This document shows positions 44,280-56,857 of a stretch of 64,000 nt of DNA, one piece after another. Position 1 is the first letter of the stretch. Every line of letters starts with the position of its first letter. The notes below the pieces were generated by a model. That model saw nothing but the letters and a program-made list of their open reading frames with translations. It was not told the origin of the DNA and did not search any database. The position numbers and the translations under genes were made by a program. The DNA is from Unio delphinus. Taxonomy: Eukaryota > Mollusca > Bivalvia > Unionida > Unionidae. The stretch covers positions 4,025,501 through 4,089,500 of the forward strand of contig JAQISU010001239.1 of assembly GCA_029339505.1 (NCBI GenBank), in the 5' to 3' direction.

Positions 44280-45002
44280 TCCGGGGAACAAAAGAATGAA
44301 ATATTGACAAATTTGTCTCCGCAAACGAGTAAAGAATGTTGAATATAAATAGAGGCCGTTTTTCTCTTTGGGATTTGAATATATGATCAGTGACTTTAAG
44401 TTTATGTACTTCTTACAAAACAATTGTAATTGTGATGTTTTAATTCCTCTGAAATGTTAGCTGTGACTCATATTTCGATGCATACCACTGTAATACTATC
44501 AGGGGAAAAAAACTAGTTTTTTATAATTTCTTTTTAACAGTATCAAAATTATTCCACAGCATTTTATCTAAAAGTTTCGGTTAATTTGTTTAGCTTCTAT
44601 AAAGTTTTCTTTTTCTACAATTATGATTCTTGATTGATCTCGTATTTACTGTGTGGTTAGGTATCTTATAGCTCGATAAATCAACCTAGCAAATACGTGT
44701 TGATTCTGATGGACGAATCCGCCAGTGAATATCATCACGGGTGTTGTGCCGATAAATCGGCCTAGGTGTGGGGTTGTTTGAGAGTGGGGTGCTGAACGGA
44801 ACTAGCCACATCTATACACAAACCGCACGTAATGTATCCCTTAATAACAATGTTTACCAGATAAAACGTTTTATGTACAATATTTCAGCATCGCTTAAAA
44901 AGACTTTAAGAACATAGCATTTATGATCTTGTCAGTACTGGCTGGAATTGTTAAACATGACATAGTAAGGATGATGCAAAGGTATATCGAAAAACACTTA
45001 TC
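44280..45002. other. AT-rich gap
   Basis: Nothing recognised. Confidence 0.4.
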
Positions 45003-45010
45003 ACTGATCG

Positions 45011-45291
45011 CAGTGCCGGATACCCATTAAGAACACTAAGCACGTGCTTAGACACCGGCCAAACAAGGGAACCATACAAAATTCAAATTAATTGTTGATG
45101 ATAACACTTAATGAATTTCCATTTGCACATACGAGTATTTTGATTTGGAATGATGGCAACACTAGTATTTTATCACATTTTTAGCTTTTAATATACATTG
45201 CTTTTTTCTGTCTTCAGTTTCACATTTTTAGGGGAAGGCACCATATTATTTTCAGTTCTTTAGGGCCCTGGAAGGCCTTAATCCATCACTG
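45011..45291. mobile_element. hAT-type MITE, 281 bp
   Basis: The left end is CAGTGCCGGATA and the right end read inward is CAGTGATGGATT. The flanks are ACTGATCG (45003-45010) and ATTGATCG (45292-45299), an 8-bp duplication with one difference. No ORF. Confidence 0.78.
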
Positions 45292-45422
45292 ATTGATCGC
45301 GTGGTGTGTTCACATGAGGGTGAATAGCACTAAATGTGCAATAAGGGATCTGTATAAGTCTGAGAAGTAGGGGATGATTCTTGACTTATTCCACAGATAA
45401 AGACTTCTATTGCTAGATTTAT

Positions 45423-45634
45423 ATGGTTTCAACACAATCTTTTCAGCACACGATAGACTATGCATGGTGACAGTGTAGTTAGTGGAGGAAAAAACCCAGG
45501 AAGAATTACAGACCTGCGTCAATCTTTCTTACATAACCACATAAGCTGAGCCGAGACTCGAACTCACGCAGACAGTGGTGGGATGTAAGTTGTCTGTAAC
45601 GACTCGTGCCTCAGATCCCACGGCCACGGGGGCC
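45423..45634 (-). mobile_element. SINE-A copy 5, old and diverged
   Basis: The reverse complement holds GAGGCACGAGTC, a tRNA-like head, GTGAGTTCGAGTCTCGGCTC (B box region) and GTGCTGAAAAGATTGTGTT. Clearly the same family but the most diverged copy. Confidence 0.75.
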
Positions 45635-46205
45635 TCGCTGTTGTTGAAGAATGATGTCAATACATGTACATAGTTATTCTAATTCTTAGTATTACATGAA
45701 CTTTAAATACAGAAATAATGTATGTGTTTTTAGTCATATGTATTTTAGGAGTAAAGTGAAAGCCTGTTTGTACTGGAATCACTTTTGGTTACTTCGTTTT
45801 GCCAGGATTAAGTACAATGTTGACATGTCTTTGGTGTGTCTGTAGAGTCAGTTTAAATTGCCGTGATCGATTTATCTGTTTGTACATAATGACGATGAAG
45901 CTTTGACAATAACTTCAGTACATTTCGATAGGTTATTGAGCGTGTAAACTTAAATACATGTATAAGTAAAGATCACGGGAATTGAAATTGTCTCTGTTGT
46001 TCCTTAGATCACCCAATATTTCTTCTTTAATTCATTTATTACACAGCGCAATGCGTGCAGACCATAATTATTTCAGAAACTGCCAAAATGCAAGTTGAAA
46101 CATGGGATTTCGGGGATTCAGCAGAATGGAAATCGTAATGTAAACTAATACATTCTGAATACAGCGTTTCTACTGTTAACGTTTGCTAAAAACAGATTCT
46201 GACAT
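45635..46205. other. AT-rich gap
   Basis: Nothing recognised. Confidence 0.4.
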
Positions 46206-46317
46206 CACTGTGTATGTATGTATGTATGTATGTATGTATGTATGTATGTAGGTAGGTAGGTAGGTAGGTAGGTAGGTAGGTAGGTAGGTAGGTAGGTATG
46301 CATGCATGCATGTATGT

Positions 46318-46355
<38 letters not shown>
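46206..46355. repeat. Compound (TGTA)n, (TAGG)n and (GT)n microsatellite
   Basis: Three motif blocks in series: TGTA to about 46250, TAGG to about 46298, then ATGC words and GT to 46355. Confidence 0.97.
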
Positions 46356-46357
<2 letters not shown>

Positions 46358-47840
46358 CTGTGTTGTTCTTCTTGTGTGTTTGTGTCCCCAAATGAAAATG
46401 TTGAAAACAGTAAAATTCATACTTTGTTTCCTTTTCAGTTAATTTTGGTGTAAAATGTGTATCATTTTAAGGGTGGCAGTCATCATTAGGGACAGAGATT
46501 TTTTTTTTATTGCTGTTATTATCAATACATGCATACAATTGTACTTCCCGACAAAATAGAATGGTATATATGTAAATTAAGGTAATGTATTATTAACGTA
46601 GTATAAATATAATCAACCAGTGCTGATTTTTTCAACACCATAACTCTAATGAACATAATGCAATCTTTAATGTTCTAAACTGTCAATGAAAATTACGATT
46701 TGCTTGTAAAACAGACATTGAAATAAACATATAAATTTTCTCCCCTGTTTTTCTTAACTTTGCTACCGATTAACACGTCAGAATCAGAAACGGTTAATAA
46801 AATAAATAATGCATAATATAAATAAAAACAAAAAAACATTGATACATTGTTTTTAAACTTATGGAATATATATGCAAAATGTCTTGATTATACAAGCATA
46901 ATATGACATCAACTAAGCAGGTCGTAATTTTGTGCGCTAAACAAAATATTAGAAATCGTCACTTTCCTACTTACATCCCTCTCTGTTTATATGTTAAATC
47001 ATAAATCACATACAAGAATACTTCATCGACATTACTTAAGGGGGGGGGGGAGGGAGCTGGCAGTTTTCTTAGAAGTTTCATAAAAAAATATTCAGGGTAT
47101 ATCTATCGGTGATGAAATACAAGGAATTTGTGTGTTACACTTTTCTAGAAGATTCGTCAAATTTGATTTTATGATTTATACTGTCTGCAGGCTTTAGCAC
47201 CAAAGTAATTAAATATTGGAATGACAACTATATTCAGATGAACAAATTTAACGCCTGGTACATAGTTTTCAGTAAGAACAATAATAATAACACGGAAAAT
47301 AAGTCAGTAACTGAATGCCATTACGCCGGATCGCCTTGTCCGACAGGCAGTCTTTAGAAACTTATATCACCGTTTCTTACGTTTCACAGAGGTAAAAAGT
47401 ACAAGCGCCATTTGATTGACGTAACTGAATACTGAGTAAAATCTTATATTACATCGTCTGCTTATTATCACTGTATTAGTTTTTCTTGCATGTTATATTA
47501 GGACGAAGAAGGTTATTGCGTCTTCTCTAATTGCTCTAATTCGTATCCTATATAATCAAATCTCACTTTACCAAATATGGAGAATGTCCAGTTGATCAGT
47601 CTTACTACCTTTTGATTGTGGCAATGTATGGCTACTGTTTTCTCTAGTCAATGGTCAACAAGATAATAATATCGAGAAGACTATATGGGACTTTCAAACT
47701 CTTCGACACTAACAACATATGATGCTAAATTGCATTAAAATTGTACCTAATAATTCCCTATTATATGGACAGTTCTGATCTATGTTTGACAAGTTACCAA
47801 TAGAAAATTACGCAATAGTAGTTGGTTGTGTATGCCATTT
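46356..47840. other. Long AT-rich gap
   Basis: A G-run at 47041-47050. No exon or repeat family seen. Confidence 0.4.
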
Positions 47841-47963
47841 TGCAGGAGTAATCGTTATTATCCCTCGTGCTTATCAGCAGCTGTCAGAGATTGGAGTCCC
47901 CGTCTAGAATATTTCGAGTCATCTGGCATGTTCAAGCGGTATCTAAAATTGGATTTGACTTAA
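47841..47963 (+). pseudogene. Possible C-terminal tail of a LINE reverse transcriptase
   Basis: The plus frame reads RYYPSCLSAAVRDWSPRLEY, then FKRYLKLDLT and a stop. Many non-LTR RTs end with an F-F-P-R-x-x-x-x-W-N-x-L-P followed by F-x-x-x-L pattern, and this short frame could be a worn version. There is no supporting RT sequence upstream, so this is tentative. Confidence 0.3.
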
Positions 47964-48097
47964 TTTCCTACATTTTTTTTTTATAACTTGCGTACCATAA
48001 AGCACATAGGCTGCATGGCAGATTATGGGCGGGGTGTAGCTCACTGAACTTTGATCCGTTTACGTATTAACGAACTCAGATCAGCGCGTGATCAGTC

Positions 48098-48357
48098 GTT
48101 GTTGTTGTTGTTGTTGTAGGGTTTAACGCCATTTTTCAGCACACGATATGCTATACATAGCGGCCAGTATTACTGATGGAGGAAGAACCCGGGAAAACCC
48201 CCAGAAAGAACACCACCGACCCACGAGAAGCTACTGGCAAGCTTTCTCACATAACTACATTAGCCGAATCTTAGACTCGAACCTACGCAAACAGAGGTGA
48301 GATGACAGTGATCTGTAATGGAGAGCGCTTTAGACCACTCGGCCTCTCGGGGCCCCT
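48098..48357 (-). mobile_element. SINE-A copy 6
   Basis: The reverse complement starts GGGGCCCCGAGAGGCCGAGT, has a CGTAGGTTCGAGTCTAAGA B-box region and ends GGCGTTAAACCCTACAAC with an (ACA)n tail. Flanks CGTGATCAGTC (48087-48097) and CGTGGTCAGTC (48358-48368) match at 10 of 11. Confidence 0.93.
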
Positions 48358-48368
48358 CGTGGTCAGTC

Positions 48369-50894
48369 TGTTTTTCACTATGTTCTGTACGGTTACAAAT
48401 ATTTAACAATGTGAAAGGCCAACATCGACAAGGCAGATCCTGATAGAAACGTTAATCTTTTTATGTATGGTTGAGTCCATGTGTCTTTTGAGGAAACATA
48501 AATATATCGTTTGTTCTAGTTTTATAAAATTGCAAAGCCAAAGTTTGTCATTATAATACGGCCATATGAATTCTTTTATAATATGAACTTGTACACTTCT
48601 TATATTAATTCTGTGTTTAGTTGTTCACAATTTCTTGTATAGTTCTTAAGGTAAATTTATTACTTTAATACCATAACGCTTTAATCTTACATGACATAAG
48701 TTATAACTTTTCTTTATTCATGAGAACTACATATCTATACTTTCAGAAGATATAACTATAAATCTACTCCCACAAAATTCCCCAAACTTACCGCAAAAAT
48801 AAAATAAATGAAGAGTTTGCAATCATGGACGCTCTATAAGCATATTTTGGCCTACATCCGTAAAACTTAATAGCTGAGCAATATATGTTGCTCCCCCCCC
48901 CCGCCCATATTTATGCGGGCGCCCCTGTCTACAATTATCAACTGCGTTAGTTTTTTTTGATGTAGACTCAAGTTGATGTTATATGACTCACGTCATTCCG
49001 AAATGATCCGAACAGCCATTACTGTAAAGAGCGGTTTTACACCCGAGTAAGTTGAATTGATCCCTCTTAGTTTCATGAGGTAATGGTTTGATGGATATCC
49101 TTCATGCGGTCATGAAGTTTAGAATCTTCTTTTGTTGTCAAAGACGAACCATAACTTGGTGACATGACATTGCTTTCATTATCATGTTCAGTTACAAATT
49201 TAGGAAAATTCTACGATTTTTGTTTCACACAGGACCACCCGAGCCCTCCAACAACATAATTTTGTCCGAGAGAACCACAACAATGCATTTAGAACTGCAA
49301 ACGAAAACAGCAATTACACGTGCACTCAAGTACACGCAGGTTCCTTCAGAGGTTGAGAGAGGCCTGTGCCACTTCGAGAATTTAAGGCGCTAGACCCTGG
49401 TTATATTGAAATTTGGAAATGAATCGAATGCCAAAATGAGCCCATATACTTTATCATATCAAGATTTAAAAGACAACTATGTACTCAACGAGAGAATTTA
49501 AGAGGTCTAGTAATATCGTAAAAATCGATATCCTTTTCGGTTTGAGACCCGGGTTATGTGGCCCCACTCCACCCCCGATTGAGCCTGAGTACATGTCGAC
49601 CACGCACTGCCTGAGAAAGGTATGTATCTGGTATTTTAACGAAAAGTAACAAACCGGGAACAACGCAGTGAAATCTGTATGGGAAATCTGTAGATCGGTG
49701 TTAATGTTACAACCATATCATGTGATATGCACTTGCAACATAATTTGCTTCCCAGCAAAAGAGAATGTCTTCTGCTGTAACTGGTGACGAGTTAAGCGCA
49801 GAGAAACTCAAGACAATCAAAATGCATTAAATATCATTACAATATGGGTCTGCCAAACAGCCCCCCGATCCATAGCTTAAAACGTAACGAACACGTGTCT
49901 TGGTGCGTTGGGTAGTTGTTTACCACGAAAACTGCTGACCATTGTTTTGCATCGAGTATTTGGTGAGCGTGAGAAACAATAATGTTGTCAATGCTCCAGA
50001 TCTCAAATACATTTTTCGCAGTGGCACGTCCACCGCTACAGATTGTATCGTTATCGTTGCCCTTTCGTATAAAAACAATTCTGTTTGAGAAAATAACGTT
50101 GGGACCATCAATGCAAAGCCTTAATACATGTCTGATGGGAATTGCATGACAAAAAGCCAATTGACTCCACGAAGTTAACATCGACGCGTCGCGAATCTGG
50201 AGTTTGGAATTTGTATAGCTGCACCACTAAACGGCGTACTTCTGAGATTCGACTGAGATGGCAGAACTGAATGTGAGCTCGTGGAAGCGAATCATAATTT
50301 TGGAATTTGTGCTGGTCTCGAACAAAATTTCATTTGGATCATATTATTTATGGAGTCGAATTCCATCAAATTTTTTAGATCATACTCAAGCCTAACAAAA
50401 TTAGATACGCATAAATGTCTCCGATCTTATATTAGTCCACCTTTGATATCGAAACCCCTCCCCCAATGAATTCTGGTTTCGCTGACAGTATTGTAATCAT
50501 AATTGCCATGCACCGTGTTGTATTTCAAACGACACGCTGCATTGTGTAATTAATTTCGCAGAGTACACGACGCTTTTCTTCAGAACTCATAATCGGTGTT
50601 GTTCATGTTGTGTCATAATTTAATTTTTGGAATAATACACAATAACGTTACCGGGTCGATATTGTGGTCGATGAGCAGCGTCTAATAAGTTAGATGGCCT
50701 CAGATGACTTCTGGCGCATTGTTGCCGGGGCGAATCGACCCTATGAGTGTTGCCAACCTGTCCACGAATTGTTGAGGGTCATGCTTGCGGGGAACCGGTC
50801 CACCTTGGCATAAGCAAGATAACCTCGTAAAACTGTCATGTATGATTAGCCATTCGTTATCTTTTTGATAATTCTGACCCATATTTTAGGGTAC
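48369..50894. other. Gap with several unassigned minus frames
   Basis: The block 48866-48935 resembles 51889-51957 (ACTTAATAGCTGA, then TGTTGCTCC or TGTTTGCTCC), a small shared repeat. Minus frames at 49837-50181 (114 codons, containing IDGPNVIFSNRIVFIRKGND) and 50700-50882 (GGPVPRKHDPQQFVDRLATL) have coding-like composition but no family I recognise. A 45-codon minus frame near 49190-49060 ends KLHDRMKDIHQTITS. Confidence 0.3.
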
Positions 50895-50904
50895 ATATAC
50901 GATT

Positions 50905-51146
50905 ATGTTGTTGTTAAACACCAGTGTTCAACACACTATAGGCTATACATGGCGGCCAGTATTAATGGTGGAGGAAGAAATCGCCCACCCACCCCCCGAA
51001 CCACCGACCCACGAGAGGTTACCTGCAAGATTTATCACGTACCCACATTGGCCGAATCTGATTCTCGAACCCACACAGACAGAGGTGAGATGGCAGTGAT
51101 CCGTAACGGAGAGCGCTTTAGACTGCTCGGCCACTCTTGGCCTCCG
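50905..51146 (-). mobile_element. SINE-A copy 7
   Basis: The reverse complement begins GAGGCCAAGAGTGGCCGAGC and has the CTGTGTGGGTTCGAGAATC B-box region. The perfect 10-bp flanks ATATACGATT lie at 50895-50904 and 51147-51156. Confidence 0.92.
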
Positions 51147-51156
51147 ATATACGATT

Positions 51157-54100
51157 CTCAATGTAAATCTGCAATTGTCTTGAATTTTGTCCCATATTAA
51201 ATAAATGCATGGCTGTGTCGTACGCTATGCTTAACAAGCTTACAGCCCACATTGATAATTTTTATTTTGGCGTTCGTCGACGTGTACCTTTTAAGGATGA
51301 TTGGTAATTTGAGGCAGATACGAAAATTAGAGCAGGATAAGGCAGAACACGTATGTTTTATTTCAGCCCCTCTTCAAACAACTCATGAAATTCCCACAGA
51401 TCGTGAAATTCAGGTGGTTCTCTTGGACCACGAGGGCTAGGTCCTACAGGTCGTTCTTGTGAATTGGACAAGGTTGCTTGGGTTTTGGTTTAGGTTACAA
51501 CTCAGGTTCTGGTTCGATGGATTACACCGTTTCCTCGTTTCGTGCGCTTTCCAGTCTGTACTTGCATTACAAATTCAAGAAACAGTTCAGAGCTTTTTGT
51601 TTCGAATTCATTAATTGTTTCTATATGGATTTTCCACACTTTGCCAGAGGCGCGTATTTCTCCATTAATTTCCGAAAATACATGTACCATTTTTGTTCAT
51701 CTCAGAATTCATTTGCCTTCGCTGAAACTTTCCGGGCCAGATTATTCCACCGGAATTTGTACGATTTACAGTATTCGAAATGGTTTTTTTTTTCAGTCTT
51801 AACGTCCACATATTAAAAGGCACACTCCTTTGCATCGATTGTGTCCAAATGCCATTTGTATATACACGATGTTATTCAATTCAAATTTAAAACTTAATAG
51901 CTGACCACTACATGTTTGCTCCTTCCCGAAAATTATTATCTGGGCGCGTATGTTAGCGGCAAAGGCTTATAATAGACAGTGCGCAAATAATACGCTTTTA
52001 TTAAACTTTTTTGAAGAACACATCAGTACCAAGACTTTTTATGAAGAACTTAGTTCAAATTACAAACATATGTTAAACTGACTTTAAGGTAATTGCACAT
52101 CTAATTTAACCAGCATTTAGTGTATGTACGTCAGGGGCGTCATTTAAATTATTTTCGGGGGTGGGGGGTGGGAAGAAGGCAAAATTTGACGGGCTTGTTA
52201 ATTTTCGTATATAGACTACAGCAAGTTTACAGCACGTGCAAATTCGGAATGATATATGACTGGCAGTTTAGGGACTGATATTGCCTATTCATTAAAATCT
52301 CAAAATAAAGACATTCTTTTCTGCACACATCCTTGTACATTTTATACACTTACCGGTATTTCTCGCAACTATTGAGGTACCATTGGCTGAAAGGTTCTTT
52401 TGGCGACATGTGCGTACTATTTCTGGATAAAATCATGTGCTTGGTGACTTGTAAATCTACTTGGAAAATCTCAATTCTCTGTCCAGTGCCATTTTGAATT
52501 TCGCGCTAGTTGTGGCTGTTTCCTAATTTCCAAATTCCTACAGAGTACAGGTGTCTAAATTGTATTCAGGTTTGTTTCGGAAAGGTTTGCATGCAGAAAT
52601 ATTGCATTTTTTAAAAATAAACATGTGGCATTAGACCTACATATAGTCCATCAGTTACAACGCATATATGGGGATTTGATTTGTTGTACACGTGTCTGTC
52701 GGGTGTATTGGATTATGGATAAAGTGGCAGGTGATATTTTTTTATATTAAAAAAATTCTTTATTTAAGGCTATGATATGACCTTTTGAGCTATTGTTATT
52801 TAATGCCTGAAGATATCGATATACTTGTGAATAATGTATTTCGTGCTTGTGTTGTGCTTGAAACTGATGTGAGACATGTACACCTCCCAAGTCACTCCAC
52901 AGTACGAGTTTGTGAAATATAATTAGTCGTCTAGGAAGCAGAGCTAGAGACCCATATTAATAGACAGGCATGGTCAAGGCAAGTAGAATCTCTCAAAAAC
53001 TGATGACAATTATTTATGAATCCATCAAGCTGCTAAGTACACAACGTGTTTCAAATTTATCACCCAGGGATAGGGCTTGTGTTTGCACCGCGAGCATCAG
53101 TCAGGTGCTGTCAAGAATTGTCTTCGGACGTGAAATACACATATCTAAATTTGGGCTTGGGTTGAATGCTTTCTATTCTATGAATTTCCATTGACTTAGG
53201 TTAAAGTTAAGATATTCATATGTTTTGCTTTATTACACGTATCCAAAAAACTAAGGATATTTTTATATCTCGTGTATTTTATTTTGTACGAATTTGTATA
53301 TGAGGCAGGTTTATGAGGCGATACATTTATGCGTAAAAGCTGTCCCTTGCACCATATTAACCGAAATTGGGTAGTAAATCGCTAGATAGCAGCTGTGCCT
53401 ATCGGAGTATACTACTTAACCGTTGGTGCAGAGTGCTTATACGTATGAGCGTGTAGCTGAATGAGATTAAAAGCAACCCTGCGCTATCGCAGCGAAGTAT
53501 GGTCCAAGTACGGGGCAGGTACGATGCTTATAAAGTTTTTTGAGGTGCTTAATTTTAAACTTAGCAATTAATAAAAAAGTGCAATATAAATGGGTTTTAA
53601 GGTATAAAGATTCATAAATAAGTTAAACAGAATCTTACATAGATGACTTTTAATGCCTATTGAGGAGATACCATTATAGTAAAAATCACACGTCATATTC
53701 GTTCCATACCGACTATTTTATTCACCTTTTCACAAAATAAATTGATTACACATACATTTAAAAAGGCGATTATTTTACTTTATTTGGATACTTATAATGT
53801 CATTATTTACACGCCCAGACAAACATGTAAGGCAAAACTCGATCTTAAAGTAAGTGGACATTTTTGGACAATGTCAACTTAAAAGTGTGATCAATTACAA
53901 TGTGTATTGAATCTTTTGTTCTGTGATGTCAGAATGAAAGCCTTGCATGTTGAAAAAAGTACTACCCTATTTTGTGACGATTAGGCTCGATGTCCTTTTT
54001 TTGGGACCCAGTTTAGTGCCTGGTTACCATTGTAAACACTTATAGGCATGAATATTTTTCTTTCGAAAGTTTCTTGATGACATTTAAGGTACAGACCATC

Positions 54101-54330
54101 AGTAATCAGGACTGAATCGACTTGGGTTAGACTGTATTAGTACACAATTTTAGAGAAACGATATTTAATTTAAGACGAGTAAACATGTTTATCTAAACTG
54201 CACCACTCCAGCTGATAATTGTGGACAAATCTATACTACTAATACGATCTTCATTGGAAGACTGGCAAGGCTTCAATATTGTATCTACCTGGGGACTTGC
54301 ACATATATCTGAAAGTCCCTACTCAACCGT
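51157..54330. other. Long gap with no supported gene
   Basis: 51250-51820 has overlapping open frames on both strands (112 codons plus; 62 and about 40 codons minus, ending EFHDLWEFHELFEEGLK), suggesting a worn coding segment of unknown origin. A CAGGGGCGT hAT-like word at 52132 has no partner end. The remainder is AT-rich. Confidence 0.35.
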
Positions 54331-54400
54331 TGTATGTATGTATGTATGTATGTATGTATGTATGTATGTATGTATGTATGTATGTATGTATGTATGTATG
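54331..54400. repeat. (TATG)n microsatellite
   Basis: About 70 bp of TATG. Overlapping Tyr/Val/Cys/Met frames are repeat translation. Confidence 0.97.
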
Positions 54401-54537
54401 GTGTGTGTGTGTAGGCATGCATGTATGTATTTGCATGCGTGCATGTTTATATAAACAAAGTCATTTGCTGCTAAATCGCCGACAGTTATACATTTATAAG
54501 AATATTACTCAATTTACTATGTAAAAGTTACGACTTA

Positions 54538-54689
54538 ACCAGTCCCAACAATAACCTCTTAATGCTAAGCGCCAAGCGAGGCGGGCTGCCTTTAAGCATC
54601 TTTGTATTGGTTATGTCTTGGCCGGGGTTCAAAACCGTGACTTTCCGCATCCGAGGCAGACACTTCAACCACTAGGCCACCCCTTCGGT
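54538..54689 (-). mobile_element. SINE-B copy 3, head half only
   Basis: The reverse complement reads GGGGTGGCCTAGTGGTTGAA, TTTTGAACCCCGGCCAAGAC and AGCATTAAGAGGTTATTGTT. The 3' half is missing. Confidence 0.85.
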
Positions 54690-56508
54690 CAGAATTCAGA
54701 TGATATGTTTGTGATGCATAAACATATGTACCACATTCGTGACAGGAAAGTTTGAAGATATGCAAGTGAAGAGACAGATCTTTTAGTTACTGTTATGAAT
54801 GTTTTTTTTTAATTTTTTTTTTTACTGCATTTCATTTGTCTCAAGTAACTTAAAGCAGTTCCCAATTAGTAACGAAGATGTCTATATTTTGGGAGAATAT
54901 ACTTGTAGAGCGGTTCCTGAAAATATACTTGGAATAACTAAAAGAAAATATTTATGGTAACTGCTTACCAAAAATGAATGAAAAATGGTTTCTAAATAGA
55001 TGACTGCTGAACAATATAACCTAGTCGAAGTCTTGCATGTAAAATGTGTGCCAATCTCTCACTTTTGGTATTAAAGACAAACTTTTTCTCGATTCCAATT
55101 TAAATAGAAATGAAAAAATACAATCAACATGTGCTCATATCCTTAAACGGGACAAGATTTAATCCAGTAATAAACTTCGGCTGAAATTAATTTTAATTAA
55201 TTATGGCAAAAGGCATTTTCAGGTTAGACATATCACGAAGTTGTCTTTTATATAACTGCTGGCCATTTAGTATCCATGAGTCATTTCAGGGTGCATTGTA
55301 AAAAAAAAAAAAGATATATTATTCTGTGTTTGGAGACTGGGGTTGAACTGAAATGTTGGAAACATTAAGCTGGCCTACATCTCACTGGGAAGTCGCTTAG
55401 TTTAAAATTATGTCACGATTGATTGTCGTGACAAAGATCCAAAAAGCCTTCAGTTTCGTGAACACAGCAGCATTCTTTTATCTTTTGCCTTCATACCTTG
55501 CTCCCTCTCCCATGTTTAGGAGGGAATTACAATTCAATCCATGCTTAAACAATCTGTAAAGCTTTGATTTGACATACATGATGATACAATCTGTTTAAAA
55601 TCAGATCTCCGCTATCCAACATGAAGGGTCATGTTTTGGTGACCTATGAATTATCCAATGGACATGCAGCTTTCAAATATCTGAATGTCACTCAGTTCAT
55701 TCGGTACACATTCATGCTCTTCATCCACACTGCTCAGTCTCCAAAACGCAAAGATATCAGACTTGTCAGATTGGTTGATCAAATTAGCGATCGTTGTAAT
55801 AATATAGGTTACCAGAACATGACCCTAAGCGGTCGCTGTCAGGTCGTCATGTAGGACAACAGAGATCTAATTAGTCAGATTAACGATGACATATCTTGTT
55901 AATATCCCCATTTTGAGCCCTAGGGTCCACGTAAATTCCCCAATTGTATGGATAATCTACACTTTATAGGGAAGTCACATGCCAGGTTTGACTGTGGTAT
56001 CAAAAACAGTAAAATAAAATTTTTGCATTTACAAGAAATAATGCATATCATCTTGGGTACTAATGGATGGACATCAAGATGAAATTAATATACATGTGTT
56101 TAAAATAAACCACTCAGATAAGTACCAGTAATATTCTCATTCTTTAAATTTGGCAACTTTTATTTATAACATTTTAAAATTTTGAGCTTTATGAAGGTTT
56201 CAGGTTACTGTATTATTAAAACTGAAGAATGAAAAGCTTGTTATTTTCTTAAATGAATTTTCTATATAAAACTACACACATATATGCAATATTTGTTGAT
56301 AAACTCTTAACCTGATCTTTCATTTTTTATCATTGCTTTTATTATCACTATTTTGGTAATTATTTGAATGTTCATCTTTGATGCCAGCTTCCTTGTCAAA
56401 GAAGAAGAAAAAACTTTGCCAGTAAATCATGGACTAAATTCTAACTTTTCAATTATTTATTTTTCAAATACTCACTTGTATTAATGAATTTTATTTGAGG
56501 ATCATAAT
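54690..56508. other. AT-rich gap with an unassigned 77-codon frame
   Basis: The plus frame 55621-55854 (MKGHVLVTYELSNGHAAFKY at its start) has a balanced amino-acid composition but no splice context or family I recognise. Confidence 0.3.
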
Positions 56509-56521
56509 CTCTGAGAGAAAA

Positions 56522-56844
56522 CCGCTCCGGTGGCCTAGTGGTTAGAGCGTCCGCCGCGGAAGCGGGAGGTCGTGGGTTCGATCCCCGGCCGAGTCATACC
56601 AAAGACTTACAAAAATGGTACTAACAGCTGCCTCGCTTGACGTTCAGCATTAAGAGGTTAGTGTTAGGACTGGTCGGCCTGGTGTCAGGATAATGTGACT
56701 GGGTGGGACATCATGCTACATGTCTGCGGCATGATGCCCCAGTGGTAGACATCACTATAAACTGCCTCACTGCAGACATCGTAGCGATATGACTGAAAAA
56801 TTGTTAAAGCTACGTTAAAAATCCTAATGAAACAAACAAACAAA
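56522..56844 (+). mobile_element. SINE-B copy 4, best preserved
   Basis: Intact-looking pol III boxes GGTGGCCTAGTGGTTAGAGC and GGGTTCGATCCCCGG. The body ends TATGACTGAAAAATTGTTAA and CTACGTTAAAAATCC with an (AAAC)n tail. Flanked by a perfect 13-bp duplication CTCTGAGAGAAAA (56509-56521 and 56845-56857). Probably the youngest SINE-B here. Confidence 0.95.
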
Positions 56845-56857
56845 CTCTGAGAGAAAA

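Noticed and set aside
52132..52180. hAT element starting CAGGGGCGTCATTT
   Set aside because: No inverted partner end or 8-bp duplicate found within the following 2 kb.
55621..55854. 77-codon plus ORF as a host gene
   Set aside because: No recognised domain, no splice sites or promoter, and no repeat relation; length is within chance for this window.
56523..56600. Functional tRNA gene at a SINE-B head (and the same at SINE-A heads)
   Set aside because: The sequence continues into a SINE body with target duplications around the whole unit. The acceptor stem is not paired like a true tRNA.
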